Shown: positions 29,194 to 39,289, counted from the first letter of the stretch. The stretch: DNA of 64,000 bases from Vibrio hangzhouensis (GCF_900107935.1 NZ_FNVG01000007.1:140138-204137), one strand, 5' to 3'. Made by a program: numbers and translations. The notes: generated from the sequence alone by a model not told the origin.

Positions 29194-29676
29194 ATGAGAG
29201 ATATCACACCTGATATTTGTGACCAACACGAAGATAAAGTGATGTTGTTGAATTTGCCACTACAGAACTTTGGACAGCGGGCCGCCTTCTGGGGAGAGAT
29301 TGTGACAGTACGCTGTTACCATGACAACTCTATGGTTCGTGAAGTGTTAGGTCTGAACGGAGCGGGTAAAGTACTCTTCATAGACGGGAATGGTTCTTGT
29401 GCCAAAGCCTTGCTGGGGGACCAGCTCGCTATTATGGCGATTGAAAATGGCTGGGAGGGGATCATCGTTAACGGAGCGGTGCGTGACGTTGCTGCGATGG
29501 CTGAGATGGATCTTGGCGTTAAAGCATTGGGGGCCTGCCCATTCAAAACTGAAAAACGTGGTGCGGGACAGATCAATGTTACCTTGACCATGAACAATCA
29601 AATTGTGCAACCAGGACACTTTGTCTATTCTGACTGGAATGGAATTTTGATTGCCAAACAAGCGCTTGAATTCTGA
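29194..29676 (+). CDS. RraA family protein (regulator of RNase E activity)
   Basis: 160 residues from the ATG at 29194 (GGAGGA 3 bases before), giving [15 protein letters not shown], the usual RraA start. Ring-forming alpha/beta protein with the family motifs [16 protein letters not shown] and [24 protein letters not shown]. coli RraA binds RNase E and slows RNA decay; other family members are 4-hydroxy-4-methyl-2-oxoglutarate aldolases. Vibrios commonly carry two rraA-like genes, and this is not beside menA, so it is probably the second (RraAV2-like) copy. Confidence 0.85.
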   Translation: MRDITPDICDQHEDKVMLLNLPLQNFGQRAAFWGEIVTVRCYHDNSMVREVLGLNGAGKVLFIDGNGSCAKALLGDQLAIMAIENGWEGIIVNGAVRDVAAMAEMDLGVKALGACPFKTEKRGAGQINVTLTMNNQIVQPGHFVYSDWNGILIAKQALEF

Positions 29677-29701
29677 TATTTAATCGAAAAGCGTTAATCG
29701 A

Positions 29702-30175
29702 CTAAAAGCGGAAACCTAGACCGACTTCGACACCTTGTTGTACTTTTTCAAAGTCAAAGGTGGCATGGACGTCTAGGTTTTCGGTAAGTCTTACCCGGCT
29801 GGAAATCTCTGCTGCCATCGCGCCTTGCTTCTGCTCATTTTCTTCTACCTGATAACCACGCACTGTACTCTGAACAGACAGTCGGTCGGATACTTGATAG
29901 CTCACTCCACTCAATATTCCACCATTGTTAGACTCATTTGAATTATTCAGTCTTGCGCCGATGTATACATCGAGTGAGTCAAAGACAGAATATGAGTAAC
30001 CACTATCGATACTCCACTCGTCAAACGTATCTGTGTTGGTGGCTTTAGTGCCGGAGGACAGGAAAAAATTATGAGGGGAGGCATTGTGTTGCGCGGGCAG
30101 AGCCGGTAGCTCAACCGCCAAACTGGTTGCTGAAAACAAAACCAAGGGTAAGGCATACAAAGACACTGCTTTCAT
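29702..30175 (-). CDS. Putative outer-membrane barrel protein
   Basis: 157 residues: signal peptide (KAVSLYALPLVLFSATSLA-VE), then a series of amphipathic strands (WSIDSGYSYSVFDSLDVYIGA, LSGVSYQVSDRLSVQSTVRGY, LDVHATFDFEKV) ending GLGFRF with a C-terminal Phe, the BAM signal. It looks like a small porin-like barrel of the kind in the outer membrane; no named family recognised. Convergent with the rraA-like gene. Function unknown. Confidence 0.7.
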   Translation of the reverse strand: MKAVSLYALPLVLFSATSLAVELPALPAQHNASPHNFFLSSGTKATNTDTFDEWSIDSGYSYSVFDSLDVYIGARLNNSNESNNGGILSGVSYQVSDRLSVQSTVRGYQVEENEQKQGAMAAEISSRVRLTENLDVHATFDFEKVQQGVEVGLGFRF

Positions 30176-30443
30176 CGCACCACTCCTTAGTTATCGTTTT
30201 TATTTATAATTTATTGAACTCTAATTAAAGCACATAATCTAAGCAAAACATTGTAAAACTATATAGCGATTAGTTATGTATAAAGATCCTGTTTGCATAT
30301 AAAGTGATCAATTGTCAATTTCTATGCTTTTGAGAGAAATTCCTATCATAAGCAACAAAAGAACAAATTTTGATTGACTAATCGCCAACAAATGCGGTAC
30401 ACGTATGGGTAAGCACATAAGAGAAATTGAATTACGACCTATT

Positions 30444-30518
30444 ATGTTTAATCACCAGCACGTAGTAATGACCACCACCATTATTATTACCGACATGATC
30501 GTTGGGGCAGGCTGGTAG
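30444..30518 (+). CDS. thrL: thr operon leader peptide
   Basis: 24-residue leader, too short to stand out as a gene. It contains ACC ACC ACC ATT ATT ATT ACC (Thr-Thr-Thr-Ile-Ile-Ile-Thr) and ends VGAGW before TAG, echoing the GAG-ended ThrL of E. coli. Scarcity of threonyl- or isoleucyl-tRNA should stall ribosomes here and prevent formation of the attenuator downstream. The ATG at 30444 lacks a strong ribosome site; an in-frame ATG at 30468 (MTTTIII) is an alternative. Confidence 0.85.
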   Translation: MFNHQHVVMTTTIIITDMIVGAGW

Positions 30519-30539
30519 ACGAAAGAAATTCAAAAACAA

Positions 30540-30572
30540 GGCCTGTATCACCAAGATACGGGCCTTTTTTTT
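30540..30572 (+). terminator. Attenuator of the thr operon
   Basis: GGCCTGTATC-ACCAA-GATACGGGCC with one G-U pair and eight T after it. It lies 22 bases after the leader peptide stop and 30 before thrA. Confidence 0.92.
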
Positions 30573-30601
30573 ACCTGTTTTGAGTATTTCGGGAGGAAAG
30601 G

Positions 30602-33061
30602 ATGCGAGTACTAAAATTTGGAGGCTCATCGTTAGCCGATGCGGACCGTTTTTTAAGAGCAGCGGATATCATCGCTAACAATGCCCAGCAAGAAGATTTA
30701 GCTGTGGTGCTATCGGCACCGGGTAAAACCACCAATAAATTAGTGGCAGTCATTGAAACTGCGCTAAAAAACAATGAAGTTGAACTGCAAATCTCTGAGT
30801 TGGAAACCTCATTCAATGAGCTGTTCTCAGACATCAAGAAAATCCTCCCGAATATCGATAGCACCGATTTTGACAATCAAGTCAAAACATCGCTGTTCCA
30901 ATTACACCAATTTGTGCACGGTATCCGCCTACTTGGTACCTGCCCCGACCATGTGAATGCTCGTATCATCTCAAAAGGTGAGCGTATTTCTATTCAGCTG
31001 ATGAAAGCGGTGTTGTTAGCGAAAGGCCAGGCGGCGGATCTTATCGACCCAGTGAAGTACCTATTTGCTAAAGGTGACCACCTTGAGGCAATGGTCGACG
31101 TCGAGGTCTCCACTCAGAACTTCCAAGCAAACCCACTTGCGGAGGGCGTAGTACACATCATGCCGGGCTTTACTGCCGGTAATGTAAAAGGTGAGCTGGT
31201 GACGCTAGGTCGTAACGGCTCTGATTACTCCGCTGCGGTACTAGCGGCGTGTTTGCGAGCGGATTGCTGCGAAATCTGGACTGACGTTGACGGTGTGTAT
31301 AACTGCGACCCTCGACTGGTTGACGATGCGCGCCTGCTGAAATCTCTGAGCTATCAAGAAGCGATGGAGCTGTCTTACTTTGGTGCTTCCGTACTTCACC
31401 CGAAAACCATCGCCCCAATCGCTCAATTCCATATTCCATGTCTTATCAAGAACTCCTTCAACCCACAAGGTGCTGGAACGCTCATTGGTCAGGACACGGG
31501 TGAAGACAACCTGCCAATCAAAGGCATCACCACGCTATCTAACCTGATTATGGTTAACGTTTCAGGCCCAGGTATGAAGGGTATGGTGGGTATGGCGAGC
31601 CGTGTATTTGGTGCGATGTCGTCTGCTGGCGTTTCGATTGTACTCATCACGCAATCTTCTTCAGAGTACAGCATCAGCTTTTGTATCGAAGAAGAAGATA
31701 AGCTGGATGCAGAGCGTGCACTTAGTGAAGCGTTCGAGCTGGAACTTAAAAATGGCCTGCTTGAGCCTGTAGAGTTTATGGATGACGTCGCGATCGTAAC
31801 TCTAGTTGGTGATGGTATGCGTACTTCTCGCGGGGTGGCGTCTCAGTTCTTCTCTTCACTTGCAGAAGTTAACGTGAACATTGTTGCTATTGCACAGGGC
31901 TCTTCAGAGCGCGCGATTTCGGCAGTGATCCCGGAAGATAAAATCTCTGAAGCGATCAAGGCGTGTCATGAGAATCTATTTAACTCTAAGCACTTCCTTG
32001 ACGTGTTTGTCGTCGGTGTTGGCGGCGTCGGTGGTGAGCTGGTAGATCAGATACAAAGACAGCAGGCGAAATTGGCCGAGAAAGGCATTGTCATTCGTGT
32101 GTGTGGTCTGGCGAACAGCAAAGGTGTATTGCTTGACGGAAAGGGGCTTCCACTAGATCAGTGGCGCGATCGTATGGGCGATGTCAGTGAGAGGTTTACT
32201 GTTGCAGGCCTTGCGGCTCTGGTGCAGCGCAATCACATCATTAACCCTGTATTAGTTGACTGTACTTCTAGCGAAGAGATCGCAAACCAATATGCTGAGT
32301 TCCTGGCTGCTGGCTTCCACGTTGTAACACCAAACAAGAAAGCCAACACAGCAAGCATGTCTTACTATCATCAGCTTCGCGATGTGGCTCGCAGCTCCCG
32401 TCGTAAGTTAATGTACGAAACAACAGTAGGTGCAGGTCTGCCGGTTATCGAAAACTTGCAAAACCTCATTGCGGCCGGTGATGAACTTGAGAAATTCAAC
32501 GGTATCTTATCTGGTTCACTGTCATTTATTTTCGGTAAGCTGGATGAAGGACTAACGCTAAGCCAAGCCACCAATGTGGCGAAAGACAAAGGCTTTACAG
32601 AGCCGGATCCTCGCGACGATCTATCGGGTATGGACGTCGCTCGTAAGCTGCTAATTCTAGCGCGTGAAGCTGGCATGGCACTCGAACTTGAAGACGTAGA
32701 AGTCGACCAGGCGTTACCACCAGGCTTTGATGATTCGGGCTCTATCGATGAGTTTATGGCCCGACTACCAGAAGCGGACGCTTACTTTAGTGAGCTTGTC
32801 GAGAGCGCGGCGAAAGAAGGCAAAGTACTGCGCTACGTGGGCGAAATTGTCGATGGTAAGTGCCGCGTTCGCATTGCTGCTGTCGATGAAAACGACCCAA
32901 TGTTTAAGATCAAAGATGGTGAGAACGCATTGGCCTTCTACAGCCGTTACTATCAGCCAATCCCGTTAGTACTGCGTGGCTACGGTGCAGGTACTGAAGT
33001 AACTGCGGCGGGTGTCTTCTCTGACGTGATGCGTACACTGGGCTGGAAACTAGGAGTATAA
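30602..33061 (+). CDS. thrA: Bifunctional aspartate kinase / homoserine dehydrogenase I
   Basis: 819 residues. The N-terminal aspartate kinase opens with [14 protein letters not shown] and has the substrate loop of [12 protein letters not shown]; two ACT domains follow (about 310-450; [25 protein letters not shown]), the site of threonine feedback. The homoserine dehydrogenase starts with the Rossmann [16 protein letters not shown] (about 465) and has the catalytic [20 protein letters not shown] and [13 protein letters not shown] strong GGAGGAAAGG site precedes the ATG. First gene of thrABC, controlled by leader-peptide attenuation. Confidence 0.98.
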   Translation: MRVLKFGGSSLADADRFLRAADIIANNAQQEDLAVVLSAPGKTTNKLVAVIETALKNNEVELQISELETSFNELFSDIKKILPNIDSTDFDNQVKTSLFQLHQFVHGIRLLGTCPDHVNARIISKGERISIQLMKAVLLAKGQAADLIDPVKYLFAKGDHLEAMVDVEVSTQNFQANPLAEGVVHIMPGFTAGNVKGELVTLGRNGSDYSAAVLAACLRADCCEIWTDVDGVYNCDPRLVDDARLLKSLSYQEAMELSYFGASVLHPKTIAPIAQFHIPCLIKNSFNPQGAGTLIGQDTGEDNLPIKGITTLSNLIMVNVSGPGMKGMVGMASRVFGAMSSAGVSIVLITQSSSEYSISFCIEEEDKLDAERALSEAFELELKNGLLEPVEFMDDVAIVTLVGDGMRTSRGVASQFFSSLAEVNVNIVAIAQGSSERAISAVIPEDKISEAIKACHENLFNSKHFLDVFVVGVGGVGGELVDQIQRQQAKLAEKGIVIRVCGLANSKGVLLDGKGLPLDQWRDRMGDVSERFTVAGLAALVQRNHIINPVLVDCTSSEEIANQYAEFLAAGFHVVTPNKKANTASMSYYHQLRDVARSSRRKLMYETTVGAGLPVIENLQNLIAAGDELEKFNGILSGSLSFIFGKLDEGLTLSQATNVAKDKGFTEPDPRDDLSGMDVARKLLILAREAGMALELEDVEVDQALPPGFDDSGSIDEFMARLPEADAYFSELVESAAKEGKVLRYVGEIVDGKCRVRIAAVDENDPMFKIKDGENALAFYSRYYQPIPLVLRGYGAGTEVTAAGVFSDVMRTLGWKLGV

Positions 33062-33062
33062 G

Positions 33063-34025
33063 ATGAGTGATAGCGTTGTCGTTTATGCGCCTGCCTCAAT
33101 AGGTAATGTGAGTGTTGGCTTTGATGTGTTGGGCGCTGCGGTATCACCTGTCGATGGTACCTTGCTCGGTGATTGCGTTGAGGTGAGATTGGGTGATAAG
33201 CCCTTCGACCTTGCGACTAAAGGCAGCTTTGTCGATAAGCTGCCAAGCGATCCAAAAGAGAATATCGTTTATGATTGCTGGAAGGTTTATGCGCGTGAGC
33301 TGGATAAAAAAGGTGTGGAGCTCAAACCTGTCTATATGACGCTTGAGAAGAATATGCCGATTGGTTCTGGGCTAGGTTCAAGTGCGTGTTCAATCGTTGC
33401 AGCGCTCGATGCCCTTAACCAGTTCCATGACAATCCACTCAATGAAATGGAACTTCTTGCGCTTATGGGCGAGATGGAAGGGCAAATTTCTGGTGGCATC
33501 CATTATGACAATGTGGCACCTTGCTACCTAGGCGGTGTGCAACTGATGCTTGAGGAACTAGGAATCATCAGCCAAGAAGTGCCATGTTTCGATGAATGGT
33601 ACTGGGTGATGGCTTATCCTGGCATCAAGGTATCAACCGCTGAAGCGCGAGAGATCCTACCATCTCAGTATCGCAGACAAGATATTATTGCCCATGGTCG
33701 TCACTTAGCTGGATTTATCCATGCTTGTCACTCGAATCAACCCGAGTTGGCGGCGAAGATGATTAAAGATGTCATCGCAGAACCTTATCGCGCTAAGCTA
33801 CTACCAGGGTTTAGTAAAGCTCGTGAATACGCCGCGACAGCGGGAGCACTAGCGACAGGAATTTCAGGCAGTGGCCCAACGCTGTTCAGCATCTGTAAAG
33901 ACAAAGATGTAGCAGACCGAGTGGCTCGCTGGTTAGAAGAGAATTACGTACAAAATAACGAAGGATTCGTCCATGTTTGTCGTCTAGATAAGCAAGGCTC
34001 GAAGGTAACAGGAAGTAAGCTATGA
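33063..34025 (+). CDS. thrB: Homoserine kinase
   Basis: 320 residues, GHMP kinase family. Phosphorylates homoserine to O-phosphohomoserine. The ATP loop [17 protein letters not shown] (about residue 97) is intact, with the N-terminal [15 protein letters not shown] and the C-terminal [12 protein letters not shown] motifs. It starts one base after the thrA stop and overlaps thrC by four bases (ATGA), a tightly coupled operon. Confidence 0.98.
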   Translation: MSDSVVVYAPASIGNVSVGFDVLGAAVSPVDGTLLGDCVEVRLGDKPFDLATKGSFVDKLPSDPKENIVYDCWKVYARELDKKGVELKPVYMTLEKNMPIGSGLGSSACSIVAALDALNQFHDNPLNEMELLALMGEMEGQISGGIHYDNVAPCYLGGVQLMLEELGIISQEVPCFDEWYWVMAYPGIKVSTAEAREILPSQYRRQDIIAHGRHLAGFIHACHSNQPELAAKMIKDVIAEPYRAKLLPGFSKAREYAATAGALATGISGSGPTLFSICKDKDVADRVARWLEENYVQNNEGFVHVCRLDKQGSKVTGSKL

Positions 34026-35302
34026 AGCTGTACAATATCAAAGAGAACGACGAGCAAGTCTCGTTTGGCCAAGCCGTTCGCCAAGGCTTAGGTCGCAACC
34101 AAGGTCTATTTTTTCCATCTGAGCTGCCAAAGTTCGATGATGTAGACGCACTTTTAGCCGAAGATTTTGTCACGCGTAGCGCAAAAATTTTGTCTGCGCT
34201 TATCGGTGATGAGCTGCCAGCGGAAAAAGTGAATGAGTTGGTCGACAATGCATTCCAATTCCCGGCGCCTATCAATCAAGTGAAAGATGGCGTGTACGCC
34301 CTTGAGCTTTTCCACGGTCCAACGCTGGCATTCAAAGATTTCGGTGGTCGCTTTATGGCTCAGTCTCTGGCTGCGGTATCCGATGGCGGCAAGATCACTA
34401 TCTTAACGGCAACATCAGGTGATACAGGTGCGGCGGTTGCCCATGCGTTTTACGGCATGGAAGATATCAACGTGGTTATCCTGTATCCAAAAGGTAAAAT
34501 CAGCCCGCTGCAGGAAAAGCTATTCTGCACATTAGGTAAAAACATCCACACTGTGGCCATCAATGGCGATTTTGATGCCTGTCAGGCACTAGTTAAGCAA
34601 GCCTTCGATGATGCGGCGCTGCGTGAAGAGATTGGTCTTAACTCTGCAAACTCAATCAACATCAGCCGTTTGATGGCGCAGATCTGCTATTACTTCGAAG
34701 CAGCGTCTCAGATGTCTAAAGAAGAGCGTGAGAATCTGGTTGTGTCGGTTCCAAGTGGTAACTTTGGTAACTTAACTGCAGGTCTGTTAGCAAAAGCGCT
34801 CGGTCTTCCGATCAAGCGCTTTATCGCGGCAACCAATGCTAACGATACTGTGCCCCGTTACCTAGAAACGGGCGAGTGGGATCCTAAGCCAACCGTGGCA
34901 ACCACCTCTAATGCGATGGACGTCAGCCAGCCAAACAACTGGCCACGTATCGAAGAGCTTTGCCAGATTAAAGGCTGGGGTCTGGATACACTGGGCAAAG
35001 GCATGGTGACTGACGAACAAAGCGCTGAGTCGGTACGTGAGCTAAACGCGCAAGGCTACCTGTGTGAGCCACACGGAGCGATTGCATACCGCCTGCTAGA
35101 CGAGCAACTACAAGAAGGTGAAACCGGTCTGTTCTTATGCACCGCTCACCCAGCGAAATTCAAAGAGGTTGTAGACGACATCCTTGAATCGGACATTGAG
35201 CTGCCAGGTCCACTTGCGAAACACGCCGCGATGGAACTGCTTTCGGAAGATCTCGACAATGACTTTGATGCACTGAAAGCGGTACTGCGCCGAGTGCAAT
35301 AA
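34022..35302 (+). CDS. thrC: Threonine synthase
   Basis: 426 residues, PLP-dependent. It converts O-phosphohomoserine to threonine. The PLP lysine is in [15 protein letters not shown] (about residue 107), and the phosphate-binding loop is [14 protein letters not shown]. Overlaps thrB by four bases and ends in a strong terminator. Confidence 0.98.
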   Translation: MKLYNIKENDEQVSFGQAVRQGLGRNQGLFFPSELPKFDDVDALLAEDFVTRSAKILSALIGDELPAEKVNELVDNAFQFPAPINQVKDGVYALELFHGPTLAFKDFGGRFMAQSLAAVSDGGKITILTATSGDTGAAVAHAFYGMEDINVVILYPKGKISPLQEKLFCTLGKNIHTVAINGDFDACQALVKQAFDDAALREEIGLNSANSINISRLMAQICYYFEAASQMSKEERENLVVSVPSGNFGNLTAGLLAKALGLPIKRFIAATNANDTVPRYLETGEWDPKPTVATTSNAMDVSQPNNWPRIEELCQIKGWGLDTLGKGMVTDEQSAESVRELNAQGYLCEPHGAIAYRLLDEQLQEGETGLFLCTAHPAKFKEVVDDILESDIELPGPLAKHAAMELLSEDLDNDFDALKAVLRRVQ

Positions 35303-35324
35303 ATCGAGTTAAACTGTTTCTGAA

Positions 35325-35361
35325 TGCCCAAGTTTTTGTATCAAACTTGGGCATTTTTTTG
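35325..35361 (+). terminator. Terminator of thrABC
   Basis: An 11-bp stem TGCCCAAGTTT/AAACTTGGGCA with a 7-base loop and a run of T. Confidence 0.92.
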
Positions 35362-35431
35362 TTTAACAAAAAAAAAGCGACTGTTGACCTCAGGTTAATT
35401 TGAGCGAGGGAGCTACGTTGAGGTGCATCAT

Positions 35432-35866
35432 CTATTTGGTTGTATTAAGCGCTTTTCTCAGACCGATGCGATTGTACCCGGCTGGGAAGTCATCAAAACG
35501 GGTGAACTCAACAAACCCAAGTTTTTGATAAAACATGGGGGCTTGCCAACTCTGTGTCCAAAGCCAAAGACCCGATAGGTTATGAGTCGTCGCGTAATGC
35601 TCGGCCTCCAGCATGAGCTTTGTGCCCATGCCAGTGCCTCGACAGCGGTCATCTACCCAGAGTTCATCAATATATAGCCAGTCCCAAAGCAGGTCGGCGG
35701 TAAGGGCTGCAACCAGCTCACCGTTGTCATTGTGCACCGTCCAGTTGAAACGATCTTTTTGGTATGGTGGTGCCACCTGCGCCTGGCCATGGGATTCAAG
35801 CCCGGCGGTCAATTCACTCTGTGATTTGGCGTCTAAGCCACCTTTGGCGAATTCAATTTTCAGCAT
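35432..35866 (-). CDS. GNAT family N-acetyltransferase
   Basis: 144 residues. The acetyl-CoA loop is clear: LWVDDRCRGTGMGTKLMLEAE (R-G-x-G-x-G, about residues 76-82), followed by the usual aromatic GLWLWTQSWQAPMFYQKLGF strand. It is the common small GNAT fold with an alkylated-substrate pocket that cannot be named. It stands alone between the thr terminator and the next operon; acceptor substrate unknown. Confidence 0.88.
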   Translation of the reverse strand: MLKIEFAKGGLDAKSQSELTAGLESHGQAQVAPPYQKDRFNWTVHNDNGELVAALTADLLWDWLYIDELWVDDRCRGTGMGTKLMLEAEHYATTHNLSGLWLWTQSWQAPMFYQKLGFVEFTRFDDFPAGYNRIGLRKALNTTK

Positions 35867-36115
35867 TCTACACCTTTGTTACTGCGTCTATGGCCGCTCG
35901 ATAGTACTAAAATTGGTGGCGGAATCCTATGGGACGTTGTGGGGTCATGGGCAGTGATTGCAGAAGAAAAATGCGTGACCAGAACAGAGTAAGCTCTGGG
36001 CAGTCAATGTTAGGGTGGGGCGGAATAAAAAGGCTTGTCAGTCAGTGATTACTGCTTGTGAAAGTGACACCATCGCGTAGTCTTAGTGAATCAGTTAATT
36101 CATATCAGGTGAAAG

Positions 36116-37108
36116 ATGTTACAAAAAGCCCGTTGGGGAATTGCAGGGCTCGGTAAGATTGCACGACGCTTTGTTATCGACCTTACACAGCATGTTGAAC
36201 ATGGCGAGTTGGTTGCGGTTGCGGCGCGTGATGAGCAAAGAGCCGAGCAGTTTGCGAAGGAATTCGCAGGCTGTGCCAGCTACGGCAGTTATCAGGCGTT
36301 GGCAGAGGATCCCAATGTGGACGTTGTTTATGTAGCGACACTGCATCCTTATCATCGCTCAATGGTTGAGTTGTTTCTCAATGCCGGTAAGCATGTCTTA
36401 GTTGAAAAACCCGCATTCACTAATGTGAATGACTGGGATGAGATGTCTCAGTTGGCAGTTCGCAAAGGACTGATCCTTGCGGAAGCGATGAAATCTGTGA
36501 CCTTTCCGGCCTATCTACAACTGAAACGCTTCATTATTGACAATGGCATTCAATTAAGTTCGCTCGAGGCTGCGTTTGGTAACTGGCATCAATACGATGA
36601 AAACTATCAGATTTTCAATCCTAGTCAGTCGGGTGGAGCCACTTTGGATGTTGGTGTCTACGCGCTGTGGCTATATGCGGATTTGTGCCAGACTCAATCT
36701 GATGCAAACTGGTTCCCAATGGCGACGTTTGCCCACGACAATCCACAGTCTCAGGTCGATGAGTATGCTCAGTTTCAGATTGAGGGTAGGTTCTCCGCCA
36801 GGCTCGCTGCATCCATTAGCCGTGATCTGCCAAGAAGTGCGGTGATACGCGGGACGGATTTTGAAGCGGTCATTGCTGAAAAATGGTGGAATCCCAAGCG
36901 CATTGAAGTCACTTATCAAGGTGAGAAGACAGTATTTGCTCCTAACGCGTTGGGTGGTGGTTTCGAACATGAAATAGAGCATGTTAGTCAGCTCGTTCAG
37001 CGGGGCGCAACCGACTCGATATTGCTTAGCCACACCACTAGCCGAAAGGTGATTGAGGTCATGGAAGGTAGCCTCGTTGCCGCAGGCTACGGTTATCTGA
37101 CCAAGTAA
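36116..37108 (+). CDS. Gfo/Idh/MocA family oxidoreductase
   Basis: 330 residues. N-terminal Rossmann NAD(P) domain with GIAGLGKIARRFV (about residues 9-21) and the family EKPAFTN motif (about 97-103), then the alpha/beta C-terminal domain of dehydrogenases such as trans-1,2-dihydrobenzene-1,2-diol dehydrogenase (AEAMKSVTFPAYLQLKRFI, GGATLDVGVYALWLYA). Substrate is probably a sugar, polyol or diol, not decidable from sequence. AGGTGAAAG precedes the ATG. It is ended by a strong bidirectional terminator. Confidence 0.88.
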   Translation: MLQKARWGIAGLGKIARRFVIDLTQHVEHGELVAVAARDEQRAEQFAKEFAGCASYGSYQALAEDPNVDVVYVATLHPYHRSMVELFLNAGKHVLVEKPAFTNVNDWDEMSQLAVRKGLILAEAMKSVTFPAYLQLKRFIIDNGIQLSSLEAAFGNWHQYDENYQIFNPSQSGGATLDVGVYALWLYADLCQTQSDANWFPMATFAHDNPQSQVDEYAQFQIEGRFSARLAASISRDLPRSAVIRGTDFEAVIAEKWWNPKRIEVTYQGEKTVFAPNALGGGFEHEIEHVSQLVQRGATDSILLSHTTSRKVIEVMEGSLVAAGYGYLTK

Positions 37109-37124
37109 AGTTCAATCGTGATGA

Positions 37125-37159
37125 ATAAAAAAAAGCGCCTTCAGTGAAGGCGCTTTTTG
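37125..37159. terminator. Bidirectional terminator between oxidoreductase and CstA-family gene
   Basis: AAGCGCCTT-CAGTG-AAGGCGCTT flanked by A on one side and T on the other. Confidence 0.9.
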
Positions 37160-37174
37160 GTATCAAGGGATATT

Positions 37175-38659
37175 CTAAGCGGTCTCGGTTTTACCGGTTG
37201 GTTGCTCTTCGTCCGCAAGGTCTGTTTCACCTTTGCCTTTCGATGTCTTAATGACATAGCCAGCAATGGACAGTGAAGCAACGATACCCAGAATGGTTGA
37301 TAGTTGCATTGGCAGACCGAAGCCTAGCGTTGCATTGTTAAGGATGAAGGTAACCACAACGGTCGTCATAAACGTAGCTGGTACTGTGGTGACCCAGTGT
37401 AGTTTATTGTGACGTAGCAGGTAAGCCGATGCAGTCCAGAGCATCATTACCGCTGTTGTCTGGTTAGCAAAGCCAAAGTAACGCCAGATTACGCCGAAGT
37501 CTACTTGAGTCAGAATACCACCGATAACAAACAGAGGCACTGCCATCATCAGACGATTACGTAGCGACTTCTGTTCCATGTTGAAGTACTCAGCAAGGAT
37601 AAGACGGCTAGAGCGGAACGCAGTGTCACCAGAGGTGATTGGCAGAATAACCACACCCAAGAAAGCAAGTACACCACCGAACACACCAAGCAGACCAAAT
37701 GAAGCGCTGTAAACGACGTTACCCGGACCACCGTTCTTCACGGCTTCTGCAAGTGAGTCGATAGAGCCGAAGAACGAGAGAGCAAGCGCACACCAGATAA
37801 GGGCAATAACACCTTCACCAATCATTGCACCGTAGAACACAAAGCGGCCGTTCTTTTCGTTTTCCATACAACGCGCCATCAGCGGAGATTGGGTTGCGTG
37901 GAAACCAGAGATAGCACCACACGCAATCGTGATAAACAGTGCTGGCCATATCGGCAGGTCATTCGGGTTCATGTTATTGAACATGTCACTGATTTCGAAT
38001 CCACCCATTACAGAATGTTCGCTGGATAGAGCGACGGCGGTAATCAGACCTACGGACATGAAAATCAGCAGTGCGCCGAACAATGGATAGAAACGACCAA
38101 TGATTTTATCAACTGGAACGATTGTGGCGATGATGTAGTAAGCAAAGATGATGACCACCATGGTTGTCATGCTCATCGACATGCCCATCTGGTCATTAAC
38201 AAGATTCGTGATCATGCCAGCTGGCGCTGAAACGAACACCACACCAACCAGCAGCAGCAGAACAATGGCAAAAATGTTCATAAAGTGTTTTGCGCCATTG
38301 CCCAGATAACGACCGGTAATGGTTGGAACAGAAGCACCACCATTGCGTACAGACAGCATGCCTGAGAAGTAGTCGTGCACGGCACCCGCAAAGATACAAC
38401 CGATCACAATCCACAGCATGGCAGCCGGGCCGTAGAGCGCCCCCATAATAGGACCAAAGATGGGGCCGACACCCGCGATGTTCAGTAACTGAACCAGGTA
38501 TACCTTCTTGGTCGACATAGGTACATAGTCCACACCATCTGTCTTAGTGTGTGCAGGAGTTTGACGATTTTGGTTAACGCCAAAGACTTTCTCAATGAAA
38601 GCTCCGTAAATAAAGTAGCCGCCGATCAAGGCTGCAACACAAGTTAAAAACCACAACAT
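37175..38659 (-). CDS. CstA-family transporter (probable pyruvate uptake)
   Basis: 494 residues, all-helical membrane protein of the CstA/BtsT family but shorter than E. coli CstA (701) and BtsT (716). Family motifs are present: LNIAGVGPIFGPIMGALYGP, GAVHDYFSGMLSVRNGG, CGAISGFHATQSPLMARCMENE and LPITSGDTAFRSSRLIL. E. coli relatives import pyruvate or peptides. It has a TATAAT -10 (38703-38708, minus strand) preceded by five ACCRCT repeats matching the BtsR motif, and btsSR lies 4 kb away. Pyruvate transport is therefore inferred, not shown. Confidence 0.88.
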   Translation of the reverse strand: MLWFLTCVAALIGGYFIYGAFIEKVFGVNQNRQTPAHTKTDGVDYVPMSTKKVYLVQLLNIAGVGPIFGPIMGALYGPAAMLWIVIGCIFAGAVHDYFSGMLSVRNGGASVPTITGRYLGNGAKHFMNIFAIVLLLLVGVVFVSAPAGMITNLVNDQMGMSMSMTTMVVIIFAYYIIATIVPVDKIIGRFYPLFGALLIFMSVGLITAVALSSEHSVMGGFEISDMFNNMNPNDLPIWPALFITIACGAISGFHATQSPLMARCMENEKNGRFVFYGAMIGEGVIALIWCALALSFFGSIDSLAEAVKNGGPGNVVYSASFGLLGVFGGVLAFLGVVILPITSGDTAFRSSRLILAEYFNMEQKSLRNRLMMAVPLFVIGGILTQVDFGVIWRYFGFANQTTAVMMLWTASAYLLRHNKLHWVTTVPATFMTTVVVTFILNNATLGFGLPMQLSTILGIVASLSIAGYVIKTSKGKGETDLADEEQPTGKTETA

Positions 38660-38702
38660 AACTGTTATCCCTAGTTTGTAATGACATTAATTTCTGGTAA
38701 CT

Positions 38703-38731
38703 ATTATAAAAATGATGAATTCAGTTAACAT
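38703..38731 (-). promoter_or_regulatory. Promoter of the CstA-family gene
   Basis: On the minus strand a perfect TATAAT (38703-38708) with a weak -35 at about 38726-38731 (ATGTTA). A poor -35 next to activator sites is typical of an activated promoter. Start near 38697. Confidence 0.55.
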
Positions 38732-38745
38732 TGGGTGATTAACTC

Positions 38746-38832
38746 AGTGGTGGAATAGATGATTAAGTGGTCAATAGTAACATTAAGTGGTTTTGCCGCT
38801 TCCTCAGTGGTTGTTATTTGCGACTGAGCGGT
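38746..38832 (-). promoter_or_regulatory. Five-repeat BtsR-like operator array
   Basis: AGTGGT at 38746, 38766, 38786 and 38806, and AGCGGT at 38827. Starts are 20, 20, 20 and 21 bases apart, that is two helical turns. On the minus strand these read ACCACT/ACCGCT, the ACCRCT direct-repeat motif described for E. coli BtsR (YehT). Nearest repeat sits about 50 bases upstream of the predicted start. Confidence 0.75.
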
Positions 38833-38935
38833 CGTGGAAAAGCGTGAAGCTCGTCACTCGTCACGTCTATTGTGGTAAAAGTGGCGAAGAAGTGGCATTG
38901 TGGCGACAAGAAAGAATAAAAGGGAAAGGGAAAGC

Positions 38936-39277
38936 ATGAGAGCGTTAGTGGTGATGGCATCGACTCTGTTGGTATTTGGCTGTGTCCAAGGAGTTGATGA
39001 TCTGGCGAAAGCAGGTGACTGGGAGAAGATAGGCTATCAGGATGGTGTGCGAGGTCAGTTGTCACGTAGTTATTCTGAGCTCAATGAAATGGGGCCAGCT
39101 GTGCATTCCGAGTATGATGCGGGCTATCAGCGTGGTCTGCTCGAGTTCTGTGATGCTGATTATGCCTACCAAATTGGTTTATCAGGGCATTATTACACCG
39201 GTGCCTGTGAGGGGCTGCCTGAAGGACAGCGTTTTCGTATGGAATGGCAACGTGGCTGGACCGACTACTCCAATTAA
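38936..39277 (+). CDS. DUF2799 lipoprotein
   Basis: 113 residues from the ATG at 38936 (AGGGAAAGGG upstream). Lipoprotein signal RALVVMASTLLVFGC-V. The mature part has the DUF2799 pattern: DWEKIGYQDGVRGQLSRSY, YDAGYQRGLLEFCDADYAYQIG, HYYTGACEGLPEGQRFRMEW. Members are small envelope proteins, function unknown. It diverges from the CstA-family gene across the BtsR-like array, so its expression could be affected. Confidence 0.85.
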   Translation: MRALVVMASTLLVFGCVQGVDDLAKAGDWEKIGYQDGVRGQLSRSYSELNEMGPAVHSEYDAGYQRGLLEFCDADYAYQIGLSGHYYTGACEGLPEGQRFRMEWQRGWTDYSN

Positions 39278-39289
39278 ACCATTTGATAG

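Noticed and set aside
30405..30443. In-frame ATG 13 codons upstream of the thr leader
   Set aside because: It would probably lie at or before the transcription start and has no ribosome site.
38880..38896. Two AGTGGC near-matches beyond the BtsR-like array
   Set aside because: One base differs from the motif and they are 11 bases apart and off the 20-base phase.
38947..38952. Another AGTGGT inside the DUF2799 lipoprotein coding region
   Set aside because: Single copy in coding sequence; its distance from the array is explained by chance.
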